Assembly (NCBI GenBank): GCA_013214025.1
Contig: JABSRN010000145.1
Coordinates: 1 to 51,603 of the forward strand
Origin: Polyangiaceae bacterium
GTDB taxonomy: Bacteria > Myxococcota_A > Polyangia > Polyangiales > Polyangiaceae
Length of the DNA stretch: 51,603 nucleotides
Direction: 5' to 3'
Position 1 is the first letter of the stretch. Each line of letters starts with the position of its first letter. The notes beneath the pieces are model-generated. The model had not been told where the DNA came from, did no database searches, and saw nothing but the letters and a program-made list of their open reading frames with translations. A program made the translations under genes and the position numbers. Below are positions 16,918 through 25,155 of this stretch, piece after piece.

Positions 16918-18291
16918 CTAGCTTCCATTTGTCGCGTCCTCGCTTTCGACGCTCAAGTTGGCACCTAGCGCCTTAAAAGTGCCGACCATTCGTGGGAATA
17001 CGTTGGCGATTCCGTCGATGCCCGAGATCACGCTCTCGCCGTCGGCCAGCAGGGCCAAGGATAAGGCCAGCAGAATCAACTGCGGATCGTCAGCCGCATC
17101 TACTGTCGCTGCCCGAAGCTGAGCATTGGGATCGCCGTCTATCTGCAGGACGCCATCGGAGAGCCCGGCGCGCACTCCAAAACGAAGAAGCAACTCCGCG
17201 GTGCGTCCCGCGATCTCAGGATTGTCCGTCGTCTCCAGCTGCTCAAGGGACAGTTCGCTTCGGCCTTGGGCTCTGACACTCAGCAGCGCCAATATTGGAA
17301 ATTCGTTCACCGTGCGACAGCTGAGCTCCCCTTCTAGATTCAGTGCTCGCAGCCCGGCGCCCAGCATCGTCAGCTCCCCGACTGGCTCGCCCCCTCGATG
17401 ACCTTCAGCGCGTACGTTGAGCCCGGCCCCCATCGCCTTGAAGACGTCCAACACCCCCGCCCTACTGGGATTGATGCCGGTGCGGCGTATGACGACATGA
17501 CTGTCCGGCACCACCGCAGCTGACGCCAATAGCCAGGAAGCCAACGTGATGTCCCCCGGCAACTCCATCTCGAAGGGCGCAATGTCGGCGTTCGGCTCTG
17601 GCGGCTCCAGACATAACAGGCTGGCCGCGCGACTCAGCCGAAAGCCGACGGTATCCAACAAGCGCTCCGTGTGATCTCTGGTGACGACAGATTCCACCAC
17701 CTGGGTCGGGCCGCTGGCGAACAATCCGGCAAACAGCAAGGCGCTCTTGATGCCCGGCTGACAAACATCGAGTTGATAATCGCCGCCCGGCGCCAGTGCA
17801 TTCCCAGTGGCACCGTTAAACTGCACCGGTGGGAACAGCTCTCCAGTAGAGAAGGTTCCCATGGTGCCGGTCGCCGGAGTGCCAAAGGTGCGCAGGCTCG
17901 CCACCAGAGCATTGCACGGTCGATCCAACAGACGGCCGCTAGCCTTCAGGCGCGTCTTGAACGGCTGCGGCGCGACCAGGCCGCTCAGCAGTTCGAATAC
18001 CTCACGAGAATCTCCGCAGTCGATCTCCGCGCCACTGGGTCGCAGGCCGCGGATCCCCACGCCCTCAATACGGAGAGTGGTGCCGTCGCGTTCGCTAAGC
18101 GCGCCTAGCTGGGCGAGGCCCTGCCGCATCAACTCGTTGTGGCCCGCCCCGCTATAGCCCGAGAGCGTACTGGTGCCATCGCCGAGGGCCGCAAATATCA
18201 GCGCCCGGTTCGCGATGGATACATCGGAGGCGATGGGGACACTACCGTGCAGCGGCGCCTTTTGGGGGCACACCCGAAGTCTGGCCGTCAT
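16918..18291 (-). CDS. EPSP-synthase-like protein with degenerate active site
   Basis: A 457-aa protein with the two-domain AroA (EPSP synthase) fold, in the normal aroA position between hisC and cmk. Fold motifs are kept: SIANRALIFAAL, KSALLFAGLFASGPTQVV, VTRDHTERLL, LPGDITLASWLLASAA, RTGINPSRAGVLDVFKAMGA and VFPRMVGTFKALGA. Catalytic positions are not. The N-terminal PGDKS motif reads ASDVS (Lys to Val), GNSGTTMR reads GDSREVFE, the catalytic Asp of DEFP is Asn (VNEFP), RVKESDR reads ETTDNPE, and the DHR motif reads DDP. I therefore expect no shikimate-pathway activity of the classical kind. The frame is intact and ordinary in codon use, so it is not simply a decaying gene. It starts 5 nt after the stop of the lipoprotein gene. 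An active aroA would have to lie elsewhere. Confidence 0.85.
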   Translation of the reverse strand: MTARLRVCPQKAPLHGSVPIASDVSIANRALIFAALGDGTSTLSGYSGAGHNELMRQGLAQLGALSERDGTTLRIEGVGIRGLRPSGAEIDCGDSREVFELLSGLVAPQPFKTRLKASGRLLDRPCNALVASLRTFGTPATGTMGTFSTGELFPPVQFNGATGNALAPGGDYQLDVCQPGIKSALLFAGLFASGPTQVVESVVTRDHTERLLDTVGFRLSRAASLLCLEPPEPNADIAPFEMELPGDITLASWLLASAAVVPDSHVVIRRTGINPSRAGVLDVFKAMGAGLNVRAEGHRGGEPVGELTMLGAGLRALNLEGELSCRTVNEFPILALLSVRAQGRSELSLEQLETTDNPEIAGRTAELLLRFGVRAGLSDGVLQIDGDPNAQLRAATVDAADDPQLILLALSLALLADGESVISGIDGIANVFPRMVGTFKALGANLSVESEDATNGS

Positions 18292-18296
18292 CGAAA

Positions 18297-19457
18297 CTAT
18301 CGCGGCGCCGGAGCCGGGGTCGGGGAACCTGCGGAGCTCGGGGGGGCAGAACCAGGAGCGGGAGCAACAGGCGCAGATGGACCGGGAGCCGGGGACCCAG
18401 CACCTACGCCAGGAGTAGCATTGGCGCGGACCGGAGCCGTGCCAACACCCACACTGCGGGCGAGATAGTCGATGCCTTTCCGTAAGGTGGTCCCTTCGAG
18501 GCCGAGTACGAATTTCACGTCCGGACCTTCGCTCTCCAGCTGCAAATGTTTGAGCGGTCGACCAAAACCCATGAGGGCTGTCGCCCAGCCCAGGGAGGCC
18601 ATGGACGCCTGCAGCGCTTCTAAACCTTGCTTGCCACTAGCAGCTTGGGGTTCATCGCTGTAGGTGAGCGTCCCCGCGAAGTTCATGCCCGGTGCTTTGA
18701 AATTGCCGAGCAGACGCAAAGACTTCAGACCCGTTAGGAAGGGAAACCGTTTCGCCGCGCTGGCAAGCTCGGGGTGCTCCGACACATCGATACCGCCCAC
18801 GATGGCTGCGTTGTCGTCCGCGATGGCGTCTTCCAGCCACGGGTCGAGCTCACGTTTGTTGATGCCCCGCTGCACGCGATCGAGCGCCCGCCGCATGCCC
18901 GTGACGTTGCCAAAGAGGGCGGTCTTTTCTGTGAGGATAACGAAACCTATGTCTTGGGTCGTGAACAGCCAGCGCCCCGCATATTGACTCTTACTGAGCG
19001 GAGTCCCGAGCGGGGTGATGGTGACGCCATCTGCCGCCACCTCGATAGCCTCAGCGTTGAAGGTACCCGTCGCCACAGCGGCGACGTCGGCTCCTTGCAA
19101 GGAATAAACGCCGATGTGCAATCGGTCTAGATCTCGGCCGGGCTCGAAACCAGCGGACGCAGGAATGGGCAATCGGGCTTCCGCTATCCGCCGGAGCTGC
19201 TCGCCCACCGCCGACGCAAACATCGCCTTGGCGTCCAGGTTGAGCGCGCCAATCGCGCCGCCGGGAAGCAGGGCCAAGGGATCCGCGTCGATTTCCCGTT
19301 CGCCCAGCTCGTCCCCCTCCGCCGTCTTGACAACTACATCGCCTTCTTTGGAGCAGCCCATGGCGGGCAGAAGCGCCAGGCTGAGCATGGCTGCTGTGAG
19401 AAGTGACAGGCGACGGCGCCTTCTGTTCGAATCGTTGTGGAGCATTTGTAGTTTCAC
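18297..19457 (-). CDS. Lipoprotein, envelope family copy 3
   Basis: A 386-aa predicted lipoprotein with an Arg-rich n-region, hydrophobic core and lipobox LPAMGC (Cys35). The exported body begins LALLPGGAIGALNLDAKAMF, followed by LDRLHIGVYSLQGADVAAVA, TEKTALFGNVTGMRRALDRV, NAAIVGGIDVSEHPELA and FAGTLTYSDEPQAASG, the same layout as copies 1 and 2. The last ~45 residues are a Pro/Ala/Gly/Ser tail. The start is GTG 19457: its first bases overlap the hisC stop (GTGA), and a strong GGGGAGGTG ribosome site lies 6 nt upstream inside hisC, so it is translationally coupled to hisC. Function unknown. Confidence 0.8.
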   Translation of the reverse strand: MKLQMLHNDSNRRRRRLSLLTAAMLSLALLPAMGCSKEGDVVVKTAEGDELGEREIDADPLALLPGGAIGALNLDAKAMFASAVGEQLRRIAEARLPIPASAGFEPGRDLDRLHIGVYSLQGADVAAVATGTFNAEAIEVAADGVTITPLGTPLSKSQYAGRWLFTTQDIGFVILTEKTALFGNVTGMRRALDRVQRGINKRELDPWLEDAIADDNAAIVGGIDVSEHPELASAAKRFPFLTGLKSLRLLGNFKAPGMNFAGTLTYSDEPQAASGKQGLEALQASMASLGWATALMGFGRPLKHLQLESEGPDVKFVLGLEGTTLRKGIDYLARSVGVGTAPVRANATPGVGAGSPAPGPSAPVAPAPGSAPPSSAGSPTPAPAPR

Positions 19458-20530
19458 GCGAGCACCTCCCCGAGGGCTGTAAGAAAGCGCTGGTTCTCTG
19501 CCGGCAAGCCTACCGTGACGCGAATCTGCGCGCCGGCGAAGGCGCGAACAATCACGCCTTTTTGTAGAAGGGCGTCATACAGGGAAGCGGCTGAAATAGG
19601 CGCTTCGAAAAACAGGAAATTGCCTTGGCTCGGTACCGGCTCGATTCCCAGATTTTGGAGACCAGCGGCCAGCCGGCTTCGCTCGCTTTCGTTCAGCTCG
19701 CGGCTCCGACTCACGTGGTCGGTATCGGCCAAGGCTGCCAGGGCCGCGACTTGACCAACAATGCCGACGTTGAAGGGCGCACGAACCCGATGCATGTAGC
19801 CGACGAGCTCGGCGTCGCCGATGGCGTAACCGACTCGGAAGGCCGCGAGTCCGTGGATCTTGGAGAAAGTGCGTAGAACAACGAGCTTCTTGTGTAGGCC
19901 GCGGTTTTTCAATCCGTCGGGGTAGTCGGCCGCCGTAGCGTATTCGAAATAGGCCTCGTCCAGGGCGACGATCACGTGGTCGGGTACTGCAGTGAGGAAT
20001 CGCCCTAGAGCCCCCTGCCCGACGTGAGTGCCTGTGGGGTTGTTGGGGTTAGCTATGAACACGAGCCGCGTCTTGTCGGTGATGGCCGCCAGCATGGCAT
20101 CGAGATCGTGCACCTGATTCCGCAGGGGCACGGCCGTGAACGGCACCCCGTGAGCGAGGGCCGCCATGCGATACACAACGAAAGACGGCTCCGCGAATAC
20201 GATATGCTGCTCCGGCGTCGTGAAGGTCCGAACGAGAAGTTCGAGAATCTCGTTGGAGCCGTTGCCTTGAATCAGCTCGTCCATCGAGACGCCGTGCTGC
20301 CGAGCCAGCTCTGTGCGCAGCGCATGGGCAGAAGCGTCCGGGTAACGATGGGCTCCCGACAATGCCGCCGCGGCGGCCTCAAGAGCTTTCGGACTCGGGC
20401 CAAGCGGGTTCTCGTTGGACGCCAGCTTGATAACGTCGGCGATGCCGAGCTCGCGGGTCACCTCTTCGATCGGTTTGCCCGCGGCGTAAGGGCGAAGAGT
20501 CTCTATTCCCGGGGATACCAACGACGACAT
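19454..20530 (-). CDS. hisC: Histidinol-phosphate/aromatic aminotransferase
   Basis: A 358-aa fold-type I PLP enzyme that interconverts imidazole-acetol phosphate and histidinol phosphate; in this operon position such enzymes often also act on prephenate or aromatic keto acids. Motifs: IKLASNENPLGPSPKAL, QGNGSNEILELLVRTF, VFIANPNNPTGTH, ALDEAYFEYA, and the PLP lysine in VVLRTFSKIHGLAAFRVGYA (Lys224), followed by RAPFNVGIVGQ and a C-terminal VIVRAFAGAQIRVTVGLPAEN. Length and motifs are complete. It is the first gene of the minus-strand block hisC, lipoprotein, aroA-like, cmk, lipoprotein, membrane protein, rpsA. No other his gene is nearby, which favours a broad or aromatic role (inference). 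Confidence 0.9.
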   Translation of the reverse strand: MSSLVSPGIETLRPYAAGKPIEEVTRELGIADVIKLASNENPLGPSPKALEAAAAALSGAHRYPDASAHALRTELARQHGVSMDELIQGNGSNEILELLVRTFTTPEQHIVFAEPSFVVYRMAALAHGVPFTAVPLRNQVHDLDAMLAAITDKTRLVFIANPNNPTGTHVGQGALGRFLTAVPDHVIVALDEAYFEYATAADYPDGLKNRGLHKKLVVLRTFSKIHGLAAFRVGYAIGDAELVGYMHRVRAPFNVGIVGQVAALAALADTDHVSRSRELNESERSRLAAGLQNLGIEPVPSQGNFLFFEAPISAASLYDALLQKGVIVRAFAGAQIRVTVGLPAENQRFLTALGEVLA

Positions 20531-20589
20531 AAGCGCGGTTGCGATCTACCCCGAATGATTCGTGAAGGCACGCCCCCTCGGACGCGCTC

Positions 20590-20943
20590 TCAGGCCGCGG
20601 TGCTGCCCGTTTTCTTCGACTCGCTCTTGCTCGACTTCGACGGCTTCGACGGCTTCGACGACTTATCGGATTTGTCGGTCTTGGAATCCGATTTGCTCGA
20701 ACTGGAGTCGTCAGAGCTGCCGGATGACGAACTATCCGAGTCTCCAGACTTGGATAGAGGGGACGAGCCGTAGCCATCCGCGTACCAGCCGCCGCCCTTG
20801 AGCAAGAACCCGGTGCCACCCGAGATCTGCCGCTTGGCCTTCAGCTTTTTGCACTTCGGGCACTTCTTCAGCGGATCTTCGGTGATTCTCTGATCCGCCT
20901 CCCACTCGTGGGCACAGGCGTGGCACAGGTATTCGTATGTCAT
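20590..20943 (-). CDS. FmdB-type zinc-ribbon protein with Ser/Lys/Asp tail
   Basis: A 117-aa protein. The first ~50 residues are a FmdB/CxxC_CXXC_SSSS zinc ribbon: MTYEYLCHACAHEWE with one CxxC pair and KCPKCKKLKAKRQISGG with the second, enough to bind one zinc. The remaining ~65 residues are almost only Ser, Asp and Lys (SDSSSSGSSDDSSSSKSD, then KPSKPSKSSKSE), a longer tail than usual. FmdB-like proteins are proposed regulatory or ribosome-associated factors; the role is unproven. ATG 20943 begins exactly at the ribbon. It is 59 nt upstream of hisC on the same strand. A TTGACA box on the minus strand at 20978-20983 could serve as its -35. Confidence 0.85.
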   Translation of the reverse strand: MTYEYLCHACAHEWEADQRITEDPLKKCPKCKKLKAKRQISGGTGFLLKGGGWYADGYGSSPLSKSGDSDSSSSGSSDDSSSSKSDSKTDKSDKSSKPSKPSKSSKSESKKTGSTAA

Positions 20944-21365
20944 CGGCGACACCGCAAATGGGACACTGGCCGATGCCTGTCAAGGTCGAGCCGCTAGATC
21001 AGCTGAATATGCCGCGGATCTGAGGGTTTCCCGGTGGGCCGCTGGCGCGGTTGACCGGCTACCGGGTGCCACCCGCTGGCCGTACTGTACAGGCGGGCCC
21101 TGCTCAAACTGTCACATGAACGCTTGAAAGGTGTAGATACCGCGAGTACGCTCAGACGTACCCTATCTGGCATGACCATACATGGCATTAGGTGACACTC
21201 TCTTCCTAGAAGAAGTCCTTCGTAGAAGAAATTGAACAAGGAACAGTCACGGAGTTTAGTCCTTGGCGTCGCACCACTGGAAGTTGTCCGACAGTTCTTA
21301 CATAGTTCGGCCGGGCAGCCCCCCGGCGATATCGAATCCACCATAACGGGATCCCAAACGTAACG
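20944..21365. other. Divergent intergenic region, FmdB-like gene/smc
   Basis: A 422-nt region between the diverging FmdB-like gene and smc. It carries the candidate smc promoter (21232-21260) and a TTGACA box for the minus-strand gene (20978-20983), with a poor -10. I see no RNA gene or coding frame; the minus-strand open frames that cross it run antisense into smc and have no recognisable protein sequence. Confidence 0.5.
21232..21260 (+). promoter_or_regulatory. Candidate sigma-70 promoter of smc
   Basis: TTGAAC (21232-21237), a 17-nt spacer and TTTAGT (21255-21260). The start codon of smc is 105 nt further on, leaving a leader of about 100 nt. Confidence 0.35.
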
Positions 21366-24300
21366 ATGCATATCAAAAAGCTCGAAATCGCTGGTTTCAA
21401 GTCCTTCGTCGACCGGACGGTCATCCACTTTGACCACGACGTCGTGGGCATCGTCGGACCGAACGGTTGCGGCAAGTCCAACATCGTCGACGCCTTCCGT
21501 TGGTGCATGGGCGAACAGAGCGCCAAGCACCTGCGTGGCAAATCGATGGACGACGTGATCTTTAATGGATCCGAGTCCCGCGCGGCCCACGGTCTGGCGG
21601 AAGTTACGATGACCTTCGAGAACTCCGACCCGGAGTATCGAAAAGAACTGCCCATCGAGTATCGGGACTACGAAGAGATCGCGATCACGCGACGTCTGTT
21701 CCGAGACGGCACAAGCGAATACTTAATCAACCGCGCTCAGGTGCGGCTGCGAGACATCACGGAGTTGTTCCTCGGAACCGGTGTCGGCACCAAGGCCTAC
21801 TCTATCGTCGAACAGGGTCGCATCGGACAAATCGTCAGTGCGCGCGCCTCCGACCGCCGGGTCTTCATCGAAGAGGCCGCCGGCATCACGAAGTACAAAC
21901 AGCGTAAGAAGCAGGCCGAACGCAAGATGGATCAGACGCGGCAGAACCTGCTGCGTGTGACCGACATCGTTGCCGAGATCGAGCGCACCCGTTCCTCGCT
22001 CAAACGACAAGCCGCCAAGGCGGAACGTTTCGTTCGGTACCGTGAGGAGCTCGAAGACCTCTTCCTTCACGACGCGTCCCATCGCCTACTGGAATTCACC
22101 GTAGTCGAGCGAGTGGAACGCACCGCGCTAACGGTCGCCTCCGAGTCCTCGGTCGACCAACGGACCACTCTTGAATCCGAAGACAGCTCCCTGCGAGCCG
22201 CTCGCGACGAGGCTGCCAAGATCGAAGAGAAGGCGGAGACCGCCTCCACCGAGGCTTTCGACGCCGACAACCGCGTCAGCACTCTGCAGTCTGAATTTGA
22301 GCGCGCCCGGGACCGGCTGTCCCATTTGAAGGAGCGCGAGCGCACCGGCAAACAAGAGGAAGAAGAGATCGCACTTCGCCTCGAAAGCTTGCTGAAAGAA
22401 GCCAAGGAGCTCGACGACCGCATCACCGAGCTGCACGCGGACGAAACCGCTCGGGGGGAAGACACCGCGCGTGAAGACGCCCTGCTCGCCAGCCTCCGCA
22501 AGGAAGAAGGAGACGCCGGTCGGAGCGTGGGAGATCTGCGGGGGAACCTCGCGTCCACCACGACCGCAGTCGCCAAGGTCGGTGCTCAGCTGGACGCCGT
22601 CATTCAGCGCCTCACGGAGGCCAGGACACGCAAGGACTCCCTAGCCTCTGACCGCCAGGATGTGGAAAGCGAAGTTCAGGCGACGGAGGCAAAGATCTCC
22701 GCCCTGAAACGCACCGTGGAAGAGCTGGCCGAGGGCAAACGCTTGAGCGACGTCGAGTTCGAAGAACTCAAGGCAGAGCTCTCGACCCTGCGACCCAAGG
22801 TCACTGAAACCGAGAAAGAAGTCGATACCGCCAAGAACGAACTCGGCTTCAAACGCAACCGACTGCGCGTGCTCGAAGACTTGCATCGCCGTTTAGAAGG
22901 CGTCGGCAACGGTGCTCGCGCGCTGCTCAGCGGCGACGAAGCGACCGTCAACGGCATGGTCGCTGACCGACTCGACGTGCCCGAGGAGCTCACTGCAGCC
23001 CTGGCTGGTTTGCTCGGCGATCGCCTGCAGTGTGTCATCGTCTCAGACCCCGAGCGGGGCTTGGAGCTTCTCGATGAGCTACGAACTGGGAACCGCGGCC
23101 GCGCCACCATCGCTCCCCAGCGACCGCGCTACACCGCCGGCGCGAGCCGACCGGAAGTCGATGACGATCCGATGGTGCTCGGGCTGTTAGCAGACCGTAT
23201 CGGACACGCCTCAGACGACGAAGCGCTCGTTCGCACCCTCGTGGGCGACACCATCATCGTGCGCAGTGCCTCGGATGCCATGAAGGCCGTGCATCGATAC
23301 AACGTAACAGCGGTGGCCCTCGACGGCACCGTGGTTCACGAAGATGGCTTCGTCAGCGGCGGCAGCGGCGACGACGCAGCGTCTGCCATGGTCGAACAGA
23401 AGCGCGAGATGCGGCACCTCACGGTAGAGGTCGCCGAGCTCGACGAGAAATTGAAAGAGGTCAACGAGCGCTACAACACGCAGCGCGCTCGCATGACCGA
23501 GGTCGGCACCTCCCTCGACCAGGCTCGTCAGGGCGTTCACGAAAGTGAAATGGCCCACGTCACGACCACGAAGGATCTCGCCAACGCGCAAAACAACGCC
23601 GATCGGCTCCAGCGTCGTATGGGCTCCCTCGACAACGAAGGCGGCCAACTGGACGAACGCATCGAGCAAAGCACGAACTCCGAGAAGCAATTTCGAGAGA
23701 CCCTCGACACCGACAAGGTCCGCCTCGCCGAATTCGAGGTTCAGCTCCGGAAGGCCCTAGAGAACCTGCACGAGCACCGAGAGAAGACCGCGGCCCAAGC
23801 GGCGATGGTCACCGAGCGCAAAGTGCGCCTCGCTCAGGTACGCGAACAGGTCGAAGCGGCTCGCTCCGCTCGGCAACGAGTGGCGTCGTCCACCAAAGAT
23901 CTTGATTGGCGTTCAGAGCGCCTGAACAAGGAACTCCTCGAGAACGCTGCCAACTACGGCGAGACCGCTGCCTTGATGGTCGTCAATCAAGAGCAACGAG
24001 CCGACGCGAACGTGAAAGCCCGGGAGTCGCACGGCGCTCTGGCTGACGTCCGAGAACTGCTCGAACAGATCCGCGGCGCCGTCGCCACCCAAGACACCGC
24101 TCTCACCGCCCTTCGCGCGGATTTGCAAGCAGTCGAAGAAGAGGTGCGGACCCGCCAGATGGAGCTGCAGCGCATCGAAATGGAGCGCGACCACCTGCTC
24201 GAAGGAGTCAGGGAACGCTTCCGTGGTCTGGATCTACGCCGCGTCGTTGGCGACTACCACCTGCGCGCCGCCCCCGACGCCGAACATCGCCGTCGCATCG

Positions 24301-25046
24301 ACGAACTGACGAAGCTCATCGACCGGATGGGTCCCGTCAACCTCGACGCCGCCGCCGAGTTCCAAGAGGCCGAGACCCGGTACACGGAACTCACCTCTCA
24401 GCGAGACGACATCGAGGAGGCACTGACGGAACTCGAGCGCGCCATCAAGCAGATGAACCGCGAGTCCCGCAAGCGTTTCAAGGAAACCTTCGAGGCCGTC
24501 AACGAACTGTTCAAGGCCTCTTTCCAGAAGCTGTTCAAGGGCGGACACGGCGAGCTAAAACTCAGCGACCCCGAGAACCTGCTCGAGACCGGCATCGACA
24601 TTATCGCGCAGCCCCCCGGCAAGAAGCTCGCGAACATCGAGCTGATGAGTGGTGGCGAGAAGGCCCTGACGGCGACCGCGCTCATCTTCGCCATCTTCCA
24701 GTACAAACCCTCACCGTTCTGCATCCTCGACGAAGTCGATGCGCCGCTCGATGAAGCCAACGTCAAGCGTTACAACGAGGCCATTCGGTCCATGACCGAC
24801 CGGTCTCAATTCATCCTCATCACGCATATCCGCCAGACCATGCAGTCTGTGGACGTCTTGTACGGCGTGACCATGGGCGAACCTGGCGTGTCCCGCTTGG
24901 TCAGCGTAAAGGTCAACGACGAGGCCGAACCCCGCAAGCAGCGCCGCCTACCCGCTCGCGAGGCCGAGTTCCCTGCGGGCACATCGGCTGCAGTAGAAGA
25001 GTTGAGCGACGCCGCTGCGGATGACGGACAACAAGTCGTCGCCTAA
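21366..25046 (+). CDS. smc: Chromosome segregation ATPase SMC
   Basis: A 1226-aa SMC protein, which dimerises and with ScpA/ScpB organises and resolves the chromosome. The N-terminal head carries the Walker A loop GPNGCGKSN (31-39). Two long coiled coils (about 170-510 and 680-1015) flank a hinge (about 520-670) that includes LAGLLGDRLQCVIVSD and FVSGGSGDDAAS. The C-terminal head has the signature LMSGGEKALTATAL (about 1093) and the Walker B sequence CILDEVDAPLDE (Asp1122, Glu1123), then FILITHIRQTMQSVDVLYGV. All ATPase residues are intact. The last ~50 residues, basic then acidic, go beyond the usual end. ATG 21366 fits the family start MHIKKLEIAGFKSF. A strong terminator follows. No scpA/scpB is in the window. 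Confidence 0.98.
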   Translation: MHIKKLEIAGFKSFVDRTVIHFDHDVVGIVGPNGCGKSNIVDAFRWCMGEQSAKHLRGKSMDDVIFNGSESRAAHGLAEVTMTFENSDPEYRKELPIEYRDYEEIAITRRLFRDGTSEYLINRAQVRLRDITELFLGTGVGTKAYSIVEQGRIGQIVSARASDRRVFIEEAAGITKYKQRKKQAERKMDQTRQNLLRVTDIVAEIERTRSSLKRQAAKAERFVRYREELEDLFLHDASHRLLEFTVVERVERTALTVASESSVDQRTTLESEDSSLRAARDEAAKIEEKAETASTEAFDADNRVSTLQSEFERARDRLSHLKERERTGKQEEEEIALRLESLLKEAKELDDRITELHADETARGEDTAREDALLASLRKEEGDAGRSVGDLRGNLASTTTAVAKVGAQLDAVIQRLTEARTRKDSLASDRQDVESEVQATEAKISALKRTVEELAEGKRLSDVEFEELKAELSTLRPKVTETEKEVDTAKNELGFKRNRLRVLEDLHRRLEGVGNGARALLSGDEATVNGMVADRLDVPEELTAALAGLLGDRLQCVIVSDPERGLELLDELRTGNRGRATIAPQRPRYTAGASRPEVDDDPMVLGLLADRIGHASDDEALVRTLVGDTIIVRSASDAMKAVHRYNVTAVALDGTVVHEDGFVSGGSGDDAASAMVEQKREMRHLTVEVAELDEKLKEVNERYNTQRARMTEVGTSLDQARQGVHESEMAHVTTTKDLANAQNNADRLQRRMGSLDNEGGQLDERIEQSTNSEKQFRETLDTDKVRLAEFEVQLRKALENLHEHREKTAAQAAMVTERKVRLAQVREQVEAARSARQRVASSTKDLDWRSERLNKELLENAANYGETAALMVVNQEQRADANVKARESHGALADVRELLEQIRGAVATQDTALTALRADLQAVEEEVRTRQMELQRIEMERDHLLEGVRERFRGLDLRRVVGDYHLRAAPDAEHRRRIDELTKLIDRMGPVNLDAAAEFQEAETRYTELTSQRDDIEEALTELERAIKQMNRESRKRFKETFEAVNELFKASFQKLFKGGHGELKLSDPENLLETGIDIIAQPPGKKLANIELMSGGEKALTATALIFAIFQYKPSPFCILDEVDAPLDEANVKRYNEAIRSMTDRSQFILITHIRQTMQSVDVLYGVTMGEPGVSRLVSVKVNDEAEPRKQRRLPAREAEFPAGTSAAVEELSDAAADDGQQVVA

Positions 25047-25077
25047 CGCCTCCGTCAATCGAATCTACGTCAAATAG

Positions 25078-25120
25078 CGAAACGCGCCGGTGCAATCTGC
25101 ACGCGGCGCGTTTTCGTTTT
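25078..25120 (+). terminator. Intrinsic terminator of smc
   Basis: GC-rich hairpin with arms AAACGCGCCG and CGGCGCGTTT plus an inner TGCA/TGCA pair, followed by TTTTCGTTTTGTT. It starts about 30 nt after the smc stop. The A-run on the left arm may let it also work for the minus strand. Confidence 0.8.
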
Positions 25121-25155
25121 GTTCGTGCAGTCTCAGCTACACTGGCGACGCCGGC

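Noticed and set aside
16918-18291. A frameshifted or decaying aroA pseudogene
   Set aside because: The frame is continuous over the whole fold with normal length and conserved structural motifs; only the active-site residues differ.
20024-20773. A 249-codon plus-strand frame opposite hisC and the zinc-ribbon gene
   Set aside because: Its Asp/Leu-rich end is the reverse of the Ser/Lys repeats of the zinc-ribbon gene, and the rest is antisense to hisC.
20994-21655. Minus-strand open frames crossing the smc start region
   Set aside because: They overlap the conserved smc head on the other strand and contain no recognisable protein sequence or ribosome site.
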